64,000 bases of DNA from Neobacillus sp. CF12 (GCF_030348765.1 NZ_JAUCEU010000007.1:5677501-5741500), one strand, 5' to 3'. Shown: positions 17,336 to 25,961, numbered from the stretch's first letter. Made by a program: numbers and translations. The notes: generated from the sequence alone by a model not told the origin.

Positions 17336-17431
17336 ATGTATAAAGCAATCTTGTATTTATTTTTTATTGTCGTTTGTTTGACTGCAGTACTTTTTTCAAG
17401 CTTAAAAGATAACTTATATTCGATGCTATAA
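17336..17431 (+). CDS. Possible 31-residue single-span membrane peptide
   Basis: A short frame starting MYKAILYLFFIVVCLTAVLF and ending in a polar DNLYSML tail, one predicted membrane helix. ATGGGGTAG upstream gives a moderate ribosome site 8 bases before the ATG. It lies in the 431-base gap between mrfB and cotD, which otherwise holds only a weak AAGCG/CGCTT hairpin and the cotD promoter region. I cannot link it to a known family, and it may not be translated. Confidence 0.4.
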   Translation: MYKAILYLFFIVVCLTAVLFSSLKDNLYSML

Positions 17432-17544
17432 AAGTAAAAGCGCCTTTTGCGAATAGACGCTTATCACTATGCAAATGAGTTAGACGATTGTCTAAGTGAA
17501 GTTAATCTTAATTAGATATATGAAAAATAGGTATTTTCATTAGT

Positions 17545-17571
17545 ACAAGAATTACTCTCCTATCATAGGCT
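17545..17571 (+). promoter_or_regulatory. Sigma-K-like promoter of cotD
   Basis: AC at 17545-17546, a 17-base gap, then CATAGGCT at 17564-17571, matching the AC-N16/17-CATANNNT pattern of sigma-K promoters. The start codon is 42 bases downstream. cotD is known to be sigma-K controlled in B. subtilis. Confidence 0.55.
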
Positions 17572-17612
17572 GTTAATGTAAACAGATTAAATATTCGAAG
17601 GGAGAGTTTATA

Positions 17613-18071
17613 TTGTATCTTGGAACTAATTTTGCGCCGCCAGTCATTCATCCGACTAAACAAATAGTAAACCACACTTTCTCAACAACAGTGGTACCGC
17701 ACATTCATCCAACACATACAACAACTATTAATCATCATATGTTCCAGCATAAACACTATTGTCCTCAGACAGCTTCTTGTGCACAGGATTGTTGTCATCA
17801 ACATATTAACTGCTGTGGAGGCGGTATGCCGGCACCTGCGCCGACTGCTGTTGCTGGAGCTCAAAGCAATGCATTACCTCCTGGAAACAACATGCCGCCT
17901 AATATGGGACCAGGCATGATGGGACCGGGTATGGGACCAGGCATGATGGGACCAGGTATGGGACCAGGCATGATGGGGCCAGGTATGGGACCAGGCATGA
18001 TGGGACCAGGTATGGCTCCAGGAATGGGACCAGGTCAATTCCCACCTCGTCCGCGACGTTTCTTTGGATAA
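17613..18071 (+). CDS. cotD: Spore coat protein CotD-like, with GPGMM repeats
   Basis: A 152-residue coat protein. The N-terminal about 65 residues are rich in His, Thr and Cys (HPTHTTTINHHMFQHKHYC, CAQDCCHQHINCC), as in CotD of the inner coat. The C-terminal half contains tandem 9-residue units GPGMMGPGM from a 27-bp DNA repeat (about 17907-18035), then a basic PRPRRFFG end. GAAGGGAGAG stands before the TTG start. Length of the Gly-Pro-Met tail probably varies between strains. Confidence 0.85.
   Translation: MYLGTNFAPPVIHPTKQIVNHTFSTTVVPHIHPTHTTTINHHMFQHKHYCPQTASCAQDCCHQHINCCGGGMPAPAPTAVAGAQSNALPPGNNMPPNMGPGMMGPGMGPGMMGPGMGPGMMGPGMGPGMMGPGMAPGMGPGQFPPRPRRFFG
17907..18035 (+). repeat. 27-bp in-frame tandem repeats in cotD
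   Basis: About four near-identical 27-base units encoding GPGMMGPGM, with variation mainly at third positions and a degenerate last unit (GPGMAPGMG). Typical of replication-slippage expansion in a coat protein. Confidence 0.85.
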
Positions 18072-18072
18072 T

Positions 18073-18110
18073 CAAAAAAACAAGGGCAATTTGCCCTTGT
18101 TTTTTTGTGT
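18073..18110 (+). terminator. Terminator after cotD
   Basis: AAAAAAACAAGGGCAA-TTTGCCCTTG-TTTTTTT hairpin directly after the stop; perfect stem of about 9 bp plus A/T extension. Confidence 0.9.
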
Positions 18111-18171
18111 TATTTTGATATGTTTATAAAAAAAGATGGTGCTCATCTACCAATTAAGGAGAAGAATAACC

Positions 18172-18732
18172 TTGATTAAAGTTTTAGCAGTATCAGGTTA
18201 CAAACCATTTGAATTAGGAATTTTTAAAAATGACCATCCTTCGGTTATGTTTATTAAAGCGGCATTAAAGAAAGAGTTAATACCAATGATTGAAGATGGA
18301 TTAGAGTGGGTACTAATTAGTGGACAACTCGGTGTTGAACTTTGGGCAGCAGAAGTTATATTTGAACTAAAATCAGAATATCCTGAAGTAAAGTTGGCTG
18401 TTATTACACCTTTTTTAGATCAAGAGGCATCCTGGCGTGAGAACAACACAGAATGGTATAAATCTATCCTTGCACAGGCAGATTTCATTGATTCGGTAAC
18501 GAAAAAAGGGTTTGAAAAACCATGGCAATTCTGCTTAAAAAATCAATTTTTTATTGAAAAAAGTGACGGATTGCTCCTTTTATATGATCATGAGAAGGAA
18601 GGAAGTCCAAGATACATATACGAAATGGCTATTCAATATCAAAACAAACATTCTTATCCTATCCAGTTGATTACATTTTATGATTTACAAGTAATTGTTG
18701 AAGAAGAAGAGTTAAAACGTTCAGATTTTTGA
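18172..18732 (+). CDS. ypsA: YpsA, SLOG-superfamily protein (DUF1273)
   Basis: A 186-residue Rossmann-like protein of the SLOG/DprA-related superfamily. [31 protein letters not shown] and [16 protein letters not shown] are the ligand-binding loops. YpsA is reported to influence cell division and glucose-linked stress in Firmicutes. I chose TTG 18172 because AAGGAGAAG is 7 bases upstream and the protein then begins at the family start; upstream residues have no such site. It precedes gpsB as in B. subtilis. Confidence 0.9.
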   Translation: MIKVLAVSGYKPFELGIFKNDHPSVMFIKAALKKELIPMIEDGLEWVLISGQLGVELWAAEVIFELKSEYPEVKLAVITPFLDQEASWRENNTEWYKSILAQADFIDSVTKKGFEKPWQFCLKNQFFIEKSDGLLLLYDHEKEGSPRYIYEMAIQYQNKHSYPIQLITFYDLQVIVEEEELKRSDF

Positions 18733-18848
18733 ACAATTATAGGCTAATGAGAATGGATTATATAGTAATAAGAAAGAAGAATTGACAAAACCAACTATTT
18801 TTGAAAAAATAATAGGTAATGATTGGCGAATGACTTGAGGTGAATTAA

Positions 18849-19151
18849 ATGGTGACCGATAAAGTGAAACTAACCGCTAAGGATATTTTAGAAAAAGAAT
18901 TTAAGACCGGAGTACGAGGCTATAAACAAGAAGATGTGGATAAGTATTTAGACTTGATTATTAAGGATTATGAAATGTTCCACCAGGAAATAGAAGATCT
19001 TCAACAAGAAAATCTCCGTTTACGAAAGCAACTTGAAGAAGCATCTAGAAGGCAGCCAGTAACACAGCCTGCAGGAACGACTAACTTTGATATTTTGAAG
19101 CGATTATCCAACCTTGAAAAGCATGTCTTTGGTAATAAACTATACGATTAA
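18849..19151 (+). CDS. gpsB: Cell division/elongation adaptor GpsB
   Basis: A 100-residue DivIVA-like protein. The N-terminal lipid-binding-type motif [25 protein letters not shown] is followed by a coiled coil (about 35-70), a Gln/Pro linker and a small C-terminal trimerisation helix ([16 protein letters not shown]). GpsB shuttles PBP1 between septum and sidewall. TTGAGGTGAATTAA precedes the ATG. It is next to rnpB, the usual arrangement. Confidence 0.95.
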   Translation: MVTDKVKLTAKDILEKEFKTGVRGYKQEDVDKYLDLIIKDYEMFHQEIEDLQQENLRLRKQLEEASRRQPVTQPAGTTNFDILKRLSNLEKHVFGNKLYD

Positions 19152-19183
19152 CAGATTGTACCTTGATTTCCTAATTAAAACCA

Positions 19184-19212
19184 TTGATTAATAAAACACA
19201 AATGCATATAAT
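19184..19212 (+). promoter_or_regulatory. Sigma-A promoter of rnpB
   Basis: TTGATT at 19184-19189, a 17-base spacer and TATAAT at 19207-19212. The expected start near 19219 agrees with the 5' end of the RNA. Confidence 0.8.
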
Positions 19213-19223
19213 AAAAAAGTACT

Positions 19224-19647
19224 CATTAATGACGTTCGGGTAATCGCTGCAAGGAGCGTATGCTTTTTGTAGAGGAAAGTCCATGCTCGCACGAGCTGAG
19301 ATGCTCGTAGTGTTCGTGCCTAGCGAAAACATAAGCTAGGGCAGCTAAGAGCCATTGGCTTGGTTGACGGCCGGGAAAATACCTAAGTCCGTATGGATAT
19401 GGTATGAATACCTATAAAAGTGCCACAGTGACGGAGCCTTTTCAGAAATGAAAAGGGTGGAACGAGGTAAACCCCACGAGCGAGAAACCCAAATAATGGT
19501 AGGGGCACTTTCTCTGAGGAATTGAACAAGGAGAAGGACAGATTACTTGTGAATCTGTAGATAGATGATTACCACCTAAGTACGAGACGTAATAACGTCG
19601 TTTGTAGTACACTGGTACAGAACATGGCTTACAGAACGTTATTAATG
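19224..19647 (+). ncRNA. rnpB: RNase P RNA, Bacillus type B
   Basis: About 424 bases forming the catalytic RNA that trims tRNA 5' ends with RnpA. Conserved blocks include GTTCGGGTAATCGCTGC, GAGGAAAGTCCATGCTCGC, GTGCCACAGTGACG, GAGCGAGAAACCCAAAT and the terminal ACATGGCTTACAGAACGTT. The outer helix CATTAATGACGTT / AACGTTATTAATG closes the molecule with one mismatch and sets the ends (accurate to a few bases). It lies between gpsB and ypsC as in B. subtilis. Confidence 0.96.
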
Positions 19648-19667
19648 TAAATAAACTTAATGGTATC

Positions 19668-19699
19668 GACTCTCCTTATGAGGAGAGTCTTTTTACTTT
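19668..19699 (+). terminator. Terminator of rnpB
   Basis: Perfect 8-bp stem GACTCTCC / GGAGAGTC, loop TTATGA, then TTTTTACTTTT. Confidence 0.9.
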
Positions 19700-19716
19700 T
19701 ATGATATGTTAAGATT

Positions 19717-19955
19717 ATTGTTGATTGGAACGGAAGGCGCGAGACTCCTCGAAGATGCTATCGCATTTTCTTCGTGCGTGGGCAGATTCGAGGAAGTAAT
19801 TCAATGTCCTGCGGGAGACCCCACAGGCGCTTAAGCGCCGAGGAGGCTCCCCGGACCGCCCGCGGAAAGCGAAGCGCCTCGTGACAGGCAGAGACGGCCT
19901 GTCACTGCGGTGACTATTCCAAGGAGAATTCCTTAGTGGAGTTCCAATCAACAAT
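19717..19955. repeat. GC-rich folded repeat element, copy 2
   Basis: About 239 bases bounded by a perfect 15-bp inverted repeat (ATTGTTGATTGGAAC / GTTCCAATCAACAAT). The core closely matches copy 1: CTCCTCGAAGATGCTATCGC, CCTGCGGGAGACCCCACAGG, GGCGCTTAAGCGCC, CCGCCCGCGGAAAGCGAAGC and the GACAGGC/GCCTGTC hairpin. Copy 1 has extra G-rich bases after CCTGCGGGAG. The terminal arms differ completely from copy 1 in sequence but are complementary within each copy. No protein gene is supported here. Confidence 0.85.
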
Positions 19956-20044
19956 TGCATGGGCTTACTGATTTTGGTCTATAATGGTATGATAGACCAG
20001 CATATATTCATACATAATAAGGTAAAAAGTTAAAGGTGGACAAA

Positions 20045-21187
20045 ATGGGAAAATATCAATTAATTGCAACCGCTGCAATGGGTTTAGAAGCATTAGTAGC
20101 TAAAGAAGTACGCGCTCTCGGTTATGAGTGTGAAGTAGAAAACGGCAAAGTGATTTATACTGGCGATGAAAATGCAATTGCTCGAAGCAATCTGTGGCTA
20201 AGAACGGCAGATAGAATAAAAATAAAAGTCGGGGAATTTAAAGCCTATACTTTTGATGAATTATTTGAGAAGACCAAGGCATTGCCTTGGGAAAAATATC
20301 TACCAGAGGATGCTGACTTTCCTGTTACCGGAAAGTCAGTGAAATCAAAACTATTTAGTGTCTCAGATTGCCAAGCCATTGTAAAAAAAGCAGTTGTGGA
20401 CCGCATGAAAAGCCATTATAAGCGAAATTCTTGGTTTGAAGAGACAGGTGCCTATTTTAGAATTGAAGTGGCCTTGTTAAAGGACGTAGCCACCATAACG
20501 ATAGATACAAGCGGTCAAGGTCTCCATAAACGTGGCTATCGTGTAGATCAAGGGGAAGCACCGCTTAAGGAAACACTTGCTGCTGCATTGGTATCGTTAA
20601 CGAATTGGAATCCTGATAAACCATTTATCGACCCATTCTGTGGATCTGGCACGATTCCAATTGAAGCAGCCTTGATTGGTCAAAATATTGCTCCGGGCTT
20701 TAATCGTGAATTTGTATCAGAGAATTGGAATTGGTTTCCATCAAATGTATGGGATGAGGCGCGTACCGAAGCCGAGGATTTAGCAAAATATGACCAGCCT
20801 TTGGATATTATGGGGACGGATATTGATCATCGTATGATCAAGATTGCTCAAGAAAACTCCTTTGAGGCAGGTCTTGGTGACCTTATACAATATAAACAAA
20901 TGCAAGTAAGAGATATAACCACGCCTAAAGAATATGGTGTCATTGTTGGAAATCCCCCATACGGCGAGAGACTTGGCGAAAAGCCCGCAGTCGAGCAAAT
21001 GTACAAGGAAATGGGCCAAGCTTTTAGCAAACTTGATACATGGTCCATCTATATCATGACTTCCAATGAAAACTTTGAGCAGTTTTATGGGAAGCCAGCT
21101 ACAAAAAAGCGGAAGTTATTTAATGGCTTTATCCGTACAGACCTTTATCAATATTGGGGAAAAAGACCACCCCGCGCCATTGAATAG
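20045..21187 (+). CDS. ypsC: Class I SAM-dependent 23S rRNA methyltransferase with THUMP domain (YpsC, RlmL-like)
   Basis: A 380-residue RNA methyltransferase. The N-terminal THUMP RNA-binding region (about 1-155) is followed by the catalytic domain with FIDPFCGSGTIPIEAAL (SAM binding), MGTDIDHRMIKIAQEN and the NPPY motif (VGNPPYGERLG), the signature of N-methylating enzymes. It resembles RlmL (m2G2445 of 23S rRNA); the target is inferred. AAAGGTGG precedes ATG 20045, better than the upstream GTG at 20036, which lies inside that site. Confidence 0.92.
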   Translation: MGKYQLIATAAMGLEALVAKEVRALGYECEVENGKVIYTGDENAIARSNLWLRTADRIKIKVGEFKAYTFDELFEKTKALPWEKYLPEDADFPVTGKSVKSKLFSVSDCQAIVKKAVVDRMKSHYKRNSWFEETGAYFRIEVALLKDVATITIDTSGQGLHKRGYRVDQGEAPLKETLAAALVSLTNWNPDKPFIDPFCGSGTIPIEAALIGQNIAPGFNREFVSENWNWFPSNVWDEARTEAEDLAKYDQPLDIMGTDIDHRMIKIAQENSFEAGLGDLIQYKQMQVRDITTPKEYGVIVGNPPYGERLGEKPAVEQMYKEMGQAFSKLDTWSIYIMTSNENFEQFYGKPATKKRKLFNGFIRTDLYQYWGKRPPRAIE

Positions 21188-21252
21188 AAATGGTAAGAAC
21201 AATTGGAGCCTATTTGTTAAGGCTCCATTTAATTCGTTTTAGGAGGGTTAAC

Positions 21253-23178
21253 ATGCAAGATCGTATTCCATTTGTAGTTTCCAAAACTGAATCCTTTTAT
21301 GACAAGCTAAGTGAGTGGATTGGTGACTTATTTTATGATATTTTACCCGAAGCAGGGTTTGAATTACGTGATGAACAAATTTTTATGGCTTTCCAGCTTG
21401 AGAAAGCATTTAAGGACAAGAAGGTCATGTTTTCTGAGGCCGGAGTGGGTACAGGTAAGACGATTGTTTATCTGCTTTATGCTATTATGTATGCCAGGTA
21501 CACGAATAGGCCAGCTATCATTGCCTGTGCGGATGAAACCTTAATTGAGCAGCTAGTAAAAAAAGAAGGCGACATTGCCAAGTTAGAAAAAGTACTTGGG
21601 CTCAATATTGATGTAAGACTAGCAAAATCGAGGGACCAATACCTTTGCTTAAAAAAGCTCGATTATGTTAGACATGAAGACTTTAACGATGATATTGCTG
21701 GAATTTATGAGGAACTACCTGATTTTGTGCATAGTGATGGCTCTATGCAAAAATTTGAAAGATATGGTGACCGTCGGGATTATCCTACATTGTCTGATGA
21801 TACTTGGGGGAAAATCAACTGGGATATGGTCCAAGACTGTTTCTCTTGTGAAAAAAGACATCGGTGCGGACTCACTCTAAATCGTGATTTTTACCGCCAT
21901 GCAAAGGACTTGATTATCTGCTCACATGACTTTTATATGGAGCATATTTGGACAAAAGAATCACGAAAGCGTGAAGGGCAACTGCCATTATTGCCGGAAC
22001 ACTCTTCAGTTGTTTTTGATGAGGGGCATTTACTTGAATATGCAGCACAAAAGGCGTTAAGCTATCGTTTCACCGATAATACACTAGAAACCTTATTAAC
22101 AAGGCTAATGGAAAATGAAGTACGTGAGAAAACGTTATATACCATTGAAGAAGCTCTGTTAGACAATGATAAGTTCTTTAGTGCTATATCAAAACACGCA
22201 ATCCCATCAGAAGGTTCCGAAAAACAGATGATTACCATGCATCCTTCTTTAATACAATATGGTACAACATTGCTAAATAGGCTTCAAGCAATCGAAGAAG
22301 AGCTTGTCTTTGAAAGTGAATTGTACGTGATTAATGAATATGACTTGAAAATAGTTGAGGAATATTTAGAACAAATCACTTACTCTTTATCGTTGTTTCT
22401 TAAAGAAATGAACGGGATTACTTGGTTCGAGGAAAAAGGATATGAACGGACACTTGTCATCATGCCGAAAATGGTTGAAGAAGTCATGAGGGATGAAGTT
22501 TTTGTACAGAAAAAGCCGTTTATCTTTTCATCGGCAACATTATCGAATGAAAAGAAGTTTGACTACATTGCCAATAGTTTGGGGATTAAAGAGTATTTGT
22601 CCTTTTCTGTGGATTCACCCTTTGATTACGAAGAAAAAATGGAAGTCTACATGCCGAAATTCCATCAAAACTCGTTGGAAGGTAAACTCGATTATGTTGT
22701 CAGTAAAATTGTTCAATCAGAGGGCAGGGCACTTATTCTCCTAAACAATCAAAATGAATTAAAGAGCCTTAAACAAAAGCTTTCTGGGAAAGTTCCTTAC
22801 TCAGTGTATTTCGAGGGTGACGAAGAAATTAGTACGCTTGTATCTAAGTTTCAAAATGAGGAGCATGCCATCCTGTGTACAATCCATCTTTGGGAAGGAC
22901 TAGATATTCCTGGAAGATCCTTAGAAAATGTCATGATCTTCTCACTGCCATTCCCACCAAATGATCCTGTGTTTACGGCAAAAAGGAATGGTGTTGCGAA
23001 CCCATTTGAAGAAGTGGATTTACCATACATGCTGCTTAGATTACGACAGGGGATTGGCCGATTAATTAGAAGTGAAAATGATCAAGGTAGCGTTCATATC
23101 ATGTTGGATGAAGATATCGATTCTGCGTTATTGCAGAAAATTAAACATGTTCTACCTACAGAAGCAATAGAAGTATAG
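21253..23178 (+). CDS. ypvA: DinG/XPD-like ATP-dependent helicase YpvA
   Basis: A 641-residue superfamily 2 helicase. Walker A GVGTGKTIVY, four cysteines around CLKKLDYV and CFSCEKRHRCGL that could hold an XPD/DinG-type iron-sulphur cluster, motif II FDEGH, IFSSATLS, LWEGLDIPGR and the final LRLRQGIGRLIRSENDQG can be read. AGGAGGGTTAAC precedes ATG 21253. It follows ypsC by 65 bases. Compared with the dinG at the window start it lacks the N-terminal exonuclease part. YpvA's exact cellular task is not established. Confidence 0.9.
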   Translation: MQDRIPFVVSKTESFYDKLSEWIGDLFYDILPEAGFELRDEQIFMAFQLEKAFKDKKVMFSEAGVGTGKTIVYLLYAIMYARYTNRPAIIACADETLIEQLVKKEGDIAKLEKVLGLNIDVRLAKSRDQYLCLKKLDYVRHEDFNDDIAGIYEELPDFVHSDGSMQKFERYGDRRDYPTLSDDTWGKINWDMVQDCFSCEKRHRCGLTLNRDFYRHAKDLIICSHDFYMEHIWTKESRKREGQLPLLPEHSSVVFDEGHLLEYAAQKALSYRFTDNTLETLLTRLMENEVREKTLYTIEEALLDNDKFFSAISKHAIPSEGSEKQMITMHPSLIQYGTTLLNRLQAIEEELVFESELYVINEYDLKIVEEYLEQITYSLSLFLKEMNGITWFEEKGYERTLVIMPKMVEEVMRDEVFVQKKPFIFSSATLSNEKKFDYIANSLGIKEYLSFSVDSPFDYEEKMEVYMPKFHQNSLEGKLDYVVSKIVQSEGRALILLNNQNELKSLKQKLSGKVPYSVYFEGDEEISTLVSKFQNEEHAILCTIHLWEGLDIPGRSLENVMIFSLPFPPNDPVFTAKRNGVANPFEEVDLPYMLLRLRQGIGRLIRSENDQGSVHIMLDEDIDSALLQKIKHVLPTEAIEV

Positions 23179-23180
23179 TG

Positions 23181-23212
23181 AAAAAGGTCAGCCGTATTTG
23201 GCTGACCTTTTG
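23181..23212. terminator. Bidirectional terminator between ypvA and the DUF59 gene
   Basis: AAAAGGTCAGCC-gtattt-GGCTGACCTTTT, a perfect 12-bp stem with A/T flanks, serving the converging transcripts. Confidence 0.9.
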
Positions 23213-23213
23213 C

Positions 23214-23513
23214 TTATCTTCCTAATAATCGTAGTCCCTCAGCAGTCATTTTTTCAGGTGACCATGCAGGTTCCCAGACAAGATTAACGTCAACGTTTCT
23301 TGTCTCTTCAATACCTTGCACAGCGTAACGAACGCCGGTAGTTATACTGTCATGAAGTGGACATCCAGGTGTGGTTAACGTCATCTTAACATTTACATCA
23401 TTTTCTTCGGTTACTTCGACATTATATATTAGACCTAAGTCAACCACATTAATATTTAACTCAGGGTCATAGACGGTTTTTAAAGCTTCCAACACTTTTT
23501 CTTTTACGTTCAT
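23214..23513 (-). CDS. MIP18/DUF59 iron-sulphur assembly-type protein
   Basis: A 99-residue MIP18-family protein (SufT/PaaD-like). Typical pieces are VYDPELNINVVDLGLIY and LTTPGCPLHDSI with the conserved Cys, then VWEPAWSPEKMTAEG. Such proteins help to place Fe-S clusters. GAGGTG lies 6 bases before ATG 23513; an upstream GTG at 23522 is inside that site. It is the last gene of a minus-strand operon with the oxidase-like membrane protein, two DUF2249 proteins and a Crp/Fnr regulator, so it may serve a metalloenzyme used at low oxygen. Confidence 0.88.
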   Translation of the reverse strand: MNVKEKVLEALKTVYDPELNINVVDLGLIYNVEVTEENDVNVKMTLTTPGCPLHDSITTGVRYAVQGIEETRNVDVNLVWEPAWSPEKMTAEGLRLLGR

Positions 23514-23526
23514 CTTAAACACCTCA

Positions 23527-24771
23527 TTATTTTTTTAGTACACCCAGAATAGTTAAAGCAATCGCGATTAAGACAATCGATAATACAAATTGTCCGACAT
23601 TAAACAGGAGAATGCTCTTAAAGATAATGGAAAGGAATACAGCCAGTACCGAAATTACAAAGAGTGAAAAGAAGGGAAGGACCACTTTTTCGTTCATCAC
23701 ATTTTTTAAGGAAGGTACTGCTTTTTTCCCCATTTCCTTACTGTATTTATAAGTCCACCACAAAAACGGAACAATTTTAAATAAATACCCCATGATACTT
23801 AAAACAATCCAAAGGAATAAATAGAGGTAAACCAAGGGTCCTATTAGGATGGAAAACTGTTCTGTCCACAATGCAATAAATGCTGCTAGGTGGATGATGT
23901 TTCCTAAGACTATAGCAGCTAAAGCGAAGGAAAACGAATGATCAAGCCTTTTCTTCAGTCTTTTTTTTATGATGATTGAGACATGCCAGCTGAAAACAGA
24001 AAAACCAACAAACAATAAGAAAAATCCTGCTTTCAGTAGGTTACTATTATCACTAAAAAAGGAAAGCAATGTAATCACGAGACCAGACATATATAAGCCA
24101 TATACATAACGTGCATGAATCATTGGAAACCCATGTGATAATGAAAACATAGGAGCCATTTTATAAGAAAAACCAAAAATTAATAGTGTAAACCAGCCTG
24201 TTACACCCATTAATAGATGACTTTTAAATATTGCTTGGTAGTGCTCAGCAGCAAATCCTGTTTGGAGGGAATAGATTAACGTAATACCCAGAAAGATTGT
24301 TAAGAATAAACAAACAAGTGCACTACCAACAAAGGCTGTTAGGATATTTGGTTTCGCCTGTTTCCTTAGAGTCATAAACATTTGAAACAAGAACATTAAG
24401 ATACCAAGTAACATGAGAATACCAGGTAGTAAGGCGTTTTGTGGAGATACATATAACATCCAAGAAAAAGAAGCAATTCCTATCGCAGTAACAAAAAATT
24501 GGATGAAGCCAAATTTCTCATTCCATATATTTGTTAAAAAAGCAACGGGAACTAGCTGATACATCGCGCCCATTGCGACCATTAGTGCCCAGCCCAAGGT
24601 GAGTAAATGAGCAGCTGACCAGATGGCTGGAATGCGAAAACTGCCATTCACGAGCATTTGTCCATTTACTAACACTAAAATCTGTGAAATCACGAGAGCG
24701 ACTAAACTGAAAATAATAAATGAGAAAGGAAGCTTTATATTTGTCTCACTTCCCATAGTATTAGGAAGCAT
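23527..24771 (-). CDS. Heme-copper-oxidase subunit I-like / NnrS-like membrane protein
   Basis: A 414-residue polytopic protein with about 12 hydrophobic spans. Histidines lie in membrane segments in contexts like heme-copper oxidases: SAAHLLTLGW (His55), KSHLLMGVTGWFTLL (His185) and FSLSHGFPMIHARY (213, 219). It lacks the full oxidase set of ligands, so it may bind heme or sense gas rather than pump protons. It resembles proteins annotated as cytochrome c oxidase subunit I-like or NnrS-like in denitrifying bacilli. AAGGTGAAAGATT precedes the ATG. The neighbours are DUF2249 proteins and a Crp/Fnr regulator, suggesting nitric oxide or low-oxygen physiology. The precise role is unknown. Confidence 0.7.
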   Translation of the reverse strand: MLPNTMGSETNIKLPFSFIIFSLVALVISQILVLVNGQMLVNGSFRIPAIWSAAHLLTLGWALMVAMGAMYQLVPVAFLTNIWNEKFGFIQFFVTAIGIASFSWMLYVSPQNALLPGILMLLGILMFLFQMFMTLRKQAKPNILTAFVGSALVCLFLTIFLGITLIYSLQTGFAAEHYQAIFKSHLLMGVTGWFTLLIFGFSYKMAPMFSLSHGFPMIHARYVYGLYMSGLVITLLSFFSDNSNLLKAGFFLLFVGFSVFSWHVSIIIKKRLKKRLDHSFSFALAAIVLGNIIHLAAFIALWTEQFSILIGPLVYLYLFLWIVLSIMGYLFKIVPFLWWTYKYSKEMGKKAVPSLKNVMNEKVVLPFFSLFVISVLAVFLSIIFKSILLFNVGQFVLSIVLIAIALTILGVLKK

Positions 24772-24785
24772 AATCTTTCACCTTC

Positions 24786-24992
24786 TTATCGGAAGATTTC
24801 AATTTTGAAACTCCCGTCATTTTGTGGTTCTGTTCGCTCCTTGTAGCCAAGTTCCTCAAGCTGTTCATAAAGGAACATCGGTCTTCTATCATTAATAATC
24901 GTTAATACCTCACCATCAACTAAATTTTCCAATGCTGCAAGAGTTCTCATCATCGGCTGTGGCGGCTCTAAACCTCGATTGTCTAGAATCAT
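24786..24992 (-). CDS. DUF2249 protein, copy b
   Basis: A 68-residue TusA/SirA-like small protein: LDNRGLEPPQPMMRTLAAL followed by GEVLTIINDRRPMFLYEQLEELGY. The fold is that of DUF2249, often encoded with nitrite/NO or hemerythrin-type proteins. The family's Cys is not present at the N-terminal CPxP-like position (here EPPQPM). It is 14 bases from the oxidase-like gene, clearly in one operon. Confidence 0.82.
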   Translation of the reverse strand: MILDNRGLEPPQPMMRTLAALENLVDGEVLTIINDRRPMFLYEQLEELGYKERTEPQNDGSFKIEIFR

Positions 24993-25010
24993 TAATAATC
25001 ACCTTTCTTA

Positions 25011-25244
25011 TTAGGAATTCTTAGTAAAAGTAACTTTCCAGTGCTTCGCGTCAATTTCTTCGGCTTCATGGGTAAAGCCTTTTGCTTTTAATACTGCAAA
25101 CAATGGCACAGGCTTGAAAGGCGCGTGGAGGATAAAGATATCATTATCTTTTACTTCTTTAATGGCTTCCATAATTTTTTGGAAAGGTTCAATCTTATTC
25201 TTTAAATCTTCTCTAACATCTAGTTCAATAATCTTTTGTTCCAT
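25011..25244 (-). CDS. DUF2249 protein, copy a
   Basis: A 77-residue DUF2249 protein: IIELDVREDLKNKIEPFQKIM, then DNDIFILHAPFKPVPLFAVLKAKGF, a typical DUF2249 central strand-loop with paired prolines. CGAGGAGTTGTTAATA precedes ATG 25244. It lies between the Crp/Fnr gene and copy b, separated by 18-24 bases. Function unknown; the context suggests a carrier or regulatory role in anaerobic or NO metabolism. Confidence 0.82.
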   Translation of the reverse strand: MEQKIIELDVREDLKNKIEPFQKIMEAIKEVKDNDIFILHAPFKPVPLFAVLKAKGFTHEAEEIDAKHWKVTFTKNS

Positions 25245-25268
25245 TATTAACAACTCCTCGAATGATAT

Positions 25269-25961
25269 TTAATTGAATAATTCCTGTTCCAGTGCTTCAC
25301 GGTCGATTAAATAGAAACCATCTTCACACTGGTTAATATGGTTTTTCTTTTTTAAATGATTGATTGTTCTACTGACGGTTTCTCTTGAAGTTCCAATCAT
25401 ATTAGCCAGTTCCCTGTTTGTGAATTGGGTTGTAAGTTGATACCTGCTGCCAACCTGTTCACCATTTGACTGACAAAGTCTAATCAGAAGTAATACGATT
25501 TGTTCAAATGTGTTATGGAGAACCTGCGCCTCTAATCTTCCTTGAAGGTCGACTATTTTCTCTCCTAACACTTTAAAAAGTTTTATACACAGTTCTGGAT
25601 TAGCAATAAGTGTTTCTTCAAATTTGTCAATTGGAATGGCAATTAGATTTGCCTCCTCTAAAACCTCTGCATGTGCTGGAAAGTTCCCATTTCGGAAGAA
25701 CCCAGCATGTGGGAACATTTCACCAGGTTCGAGTACAGAAACAATTTGTTCCTTACCAGAAAAATCTGTTTTATATATTTTGATTTTTCCAGAATGGATA
25801 AAAAATACCCGGTCCAGTTGGTCATCCTGCATAAATACATACATCTTCTGCTTATAAAAGCGAGTCAATGCTATTTTTATGAAGGGTTCCAGCTCTCCAT
25901 CAGATAATTCTTTAAATAGAGGAACATCAGATAATCTTTTTTTTATGTCCTCTTGCCTCAT
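25269..25961 (-). CDS. Crp/Fnr family transcriptional regulator, copy 2
   Basis: A 230-residue regulator with an N-terminal beta-barrel (about 15-125), a dimer helix and a winged helix-turn-helix NRELANMIGTSRETVSRTI (about 175-195). The three cysteines are scattered and no Fnr-type cluster motif is seen. AAGGTG is 6 bases before ATG 25961; earlier in-frame GTG/ATG overlap that site. It is the first gene of the five-gene minus-strand operon and probably controls it or other genes in this block. It is paralogous to copy 1 at 12.8-13.5 kb. Confidence 0.88.
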   Translation of the reverse strand: MRQEDIKKRLSDVPLFKELSDGELEPFIKIALTRFYKQKMYVFMQDDQLDRVFFIHSGKIKIYKTDFSGKEQIVSVLEPGEMFPHAGFFRNGNFPAHAEVLEEANLIAIPIDKFEETLIANPELCIKLFKVLGEKIVDLQGRLEAQVLHNTFEQIVLLLIRLCQSNGEQVGSRYQLTTQFTNRELANMIGTSRETVSRTINHLKKKNHINQCEDGFYLIDREALEQELFN

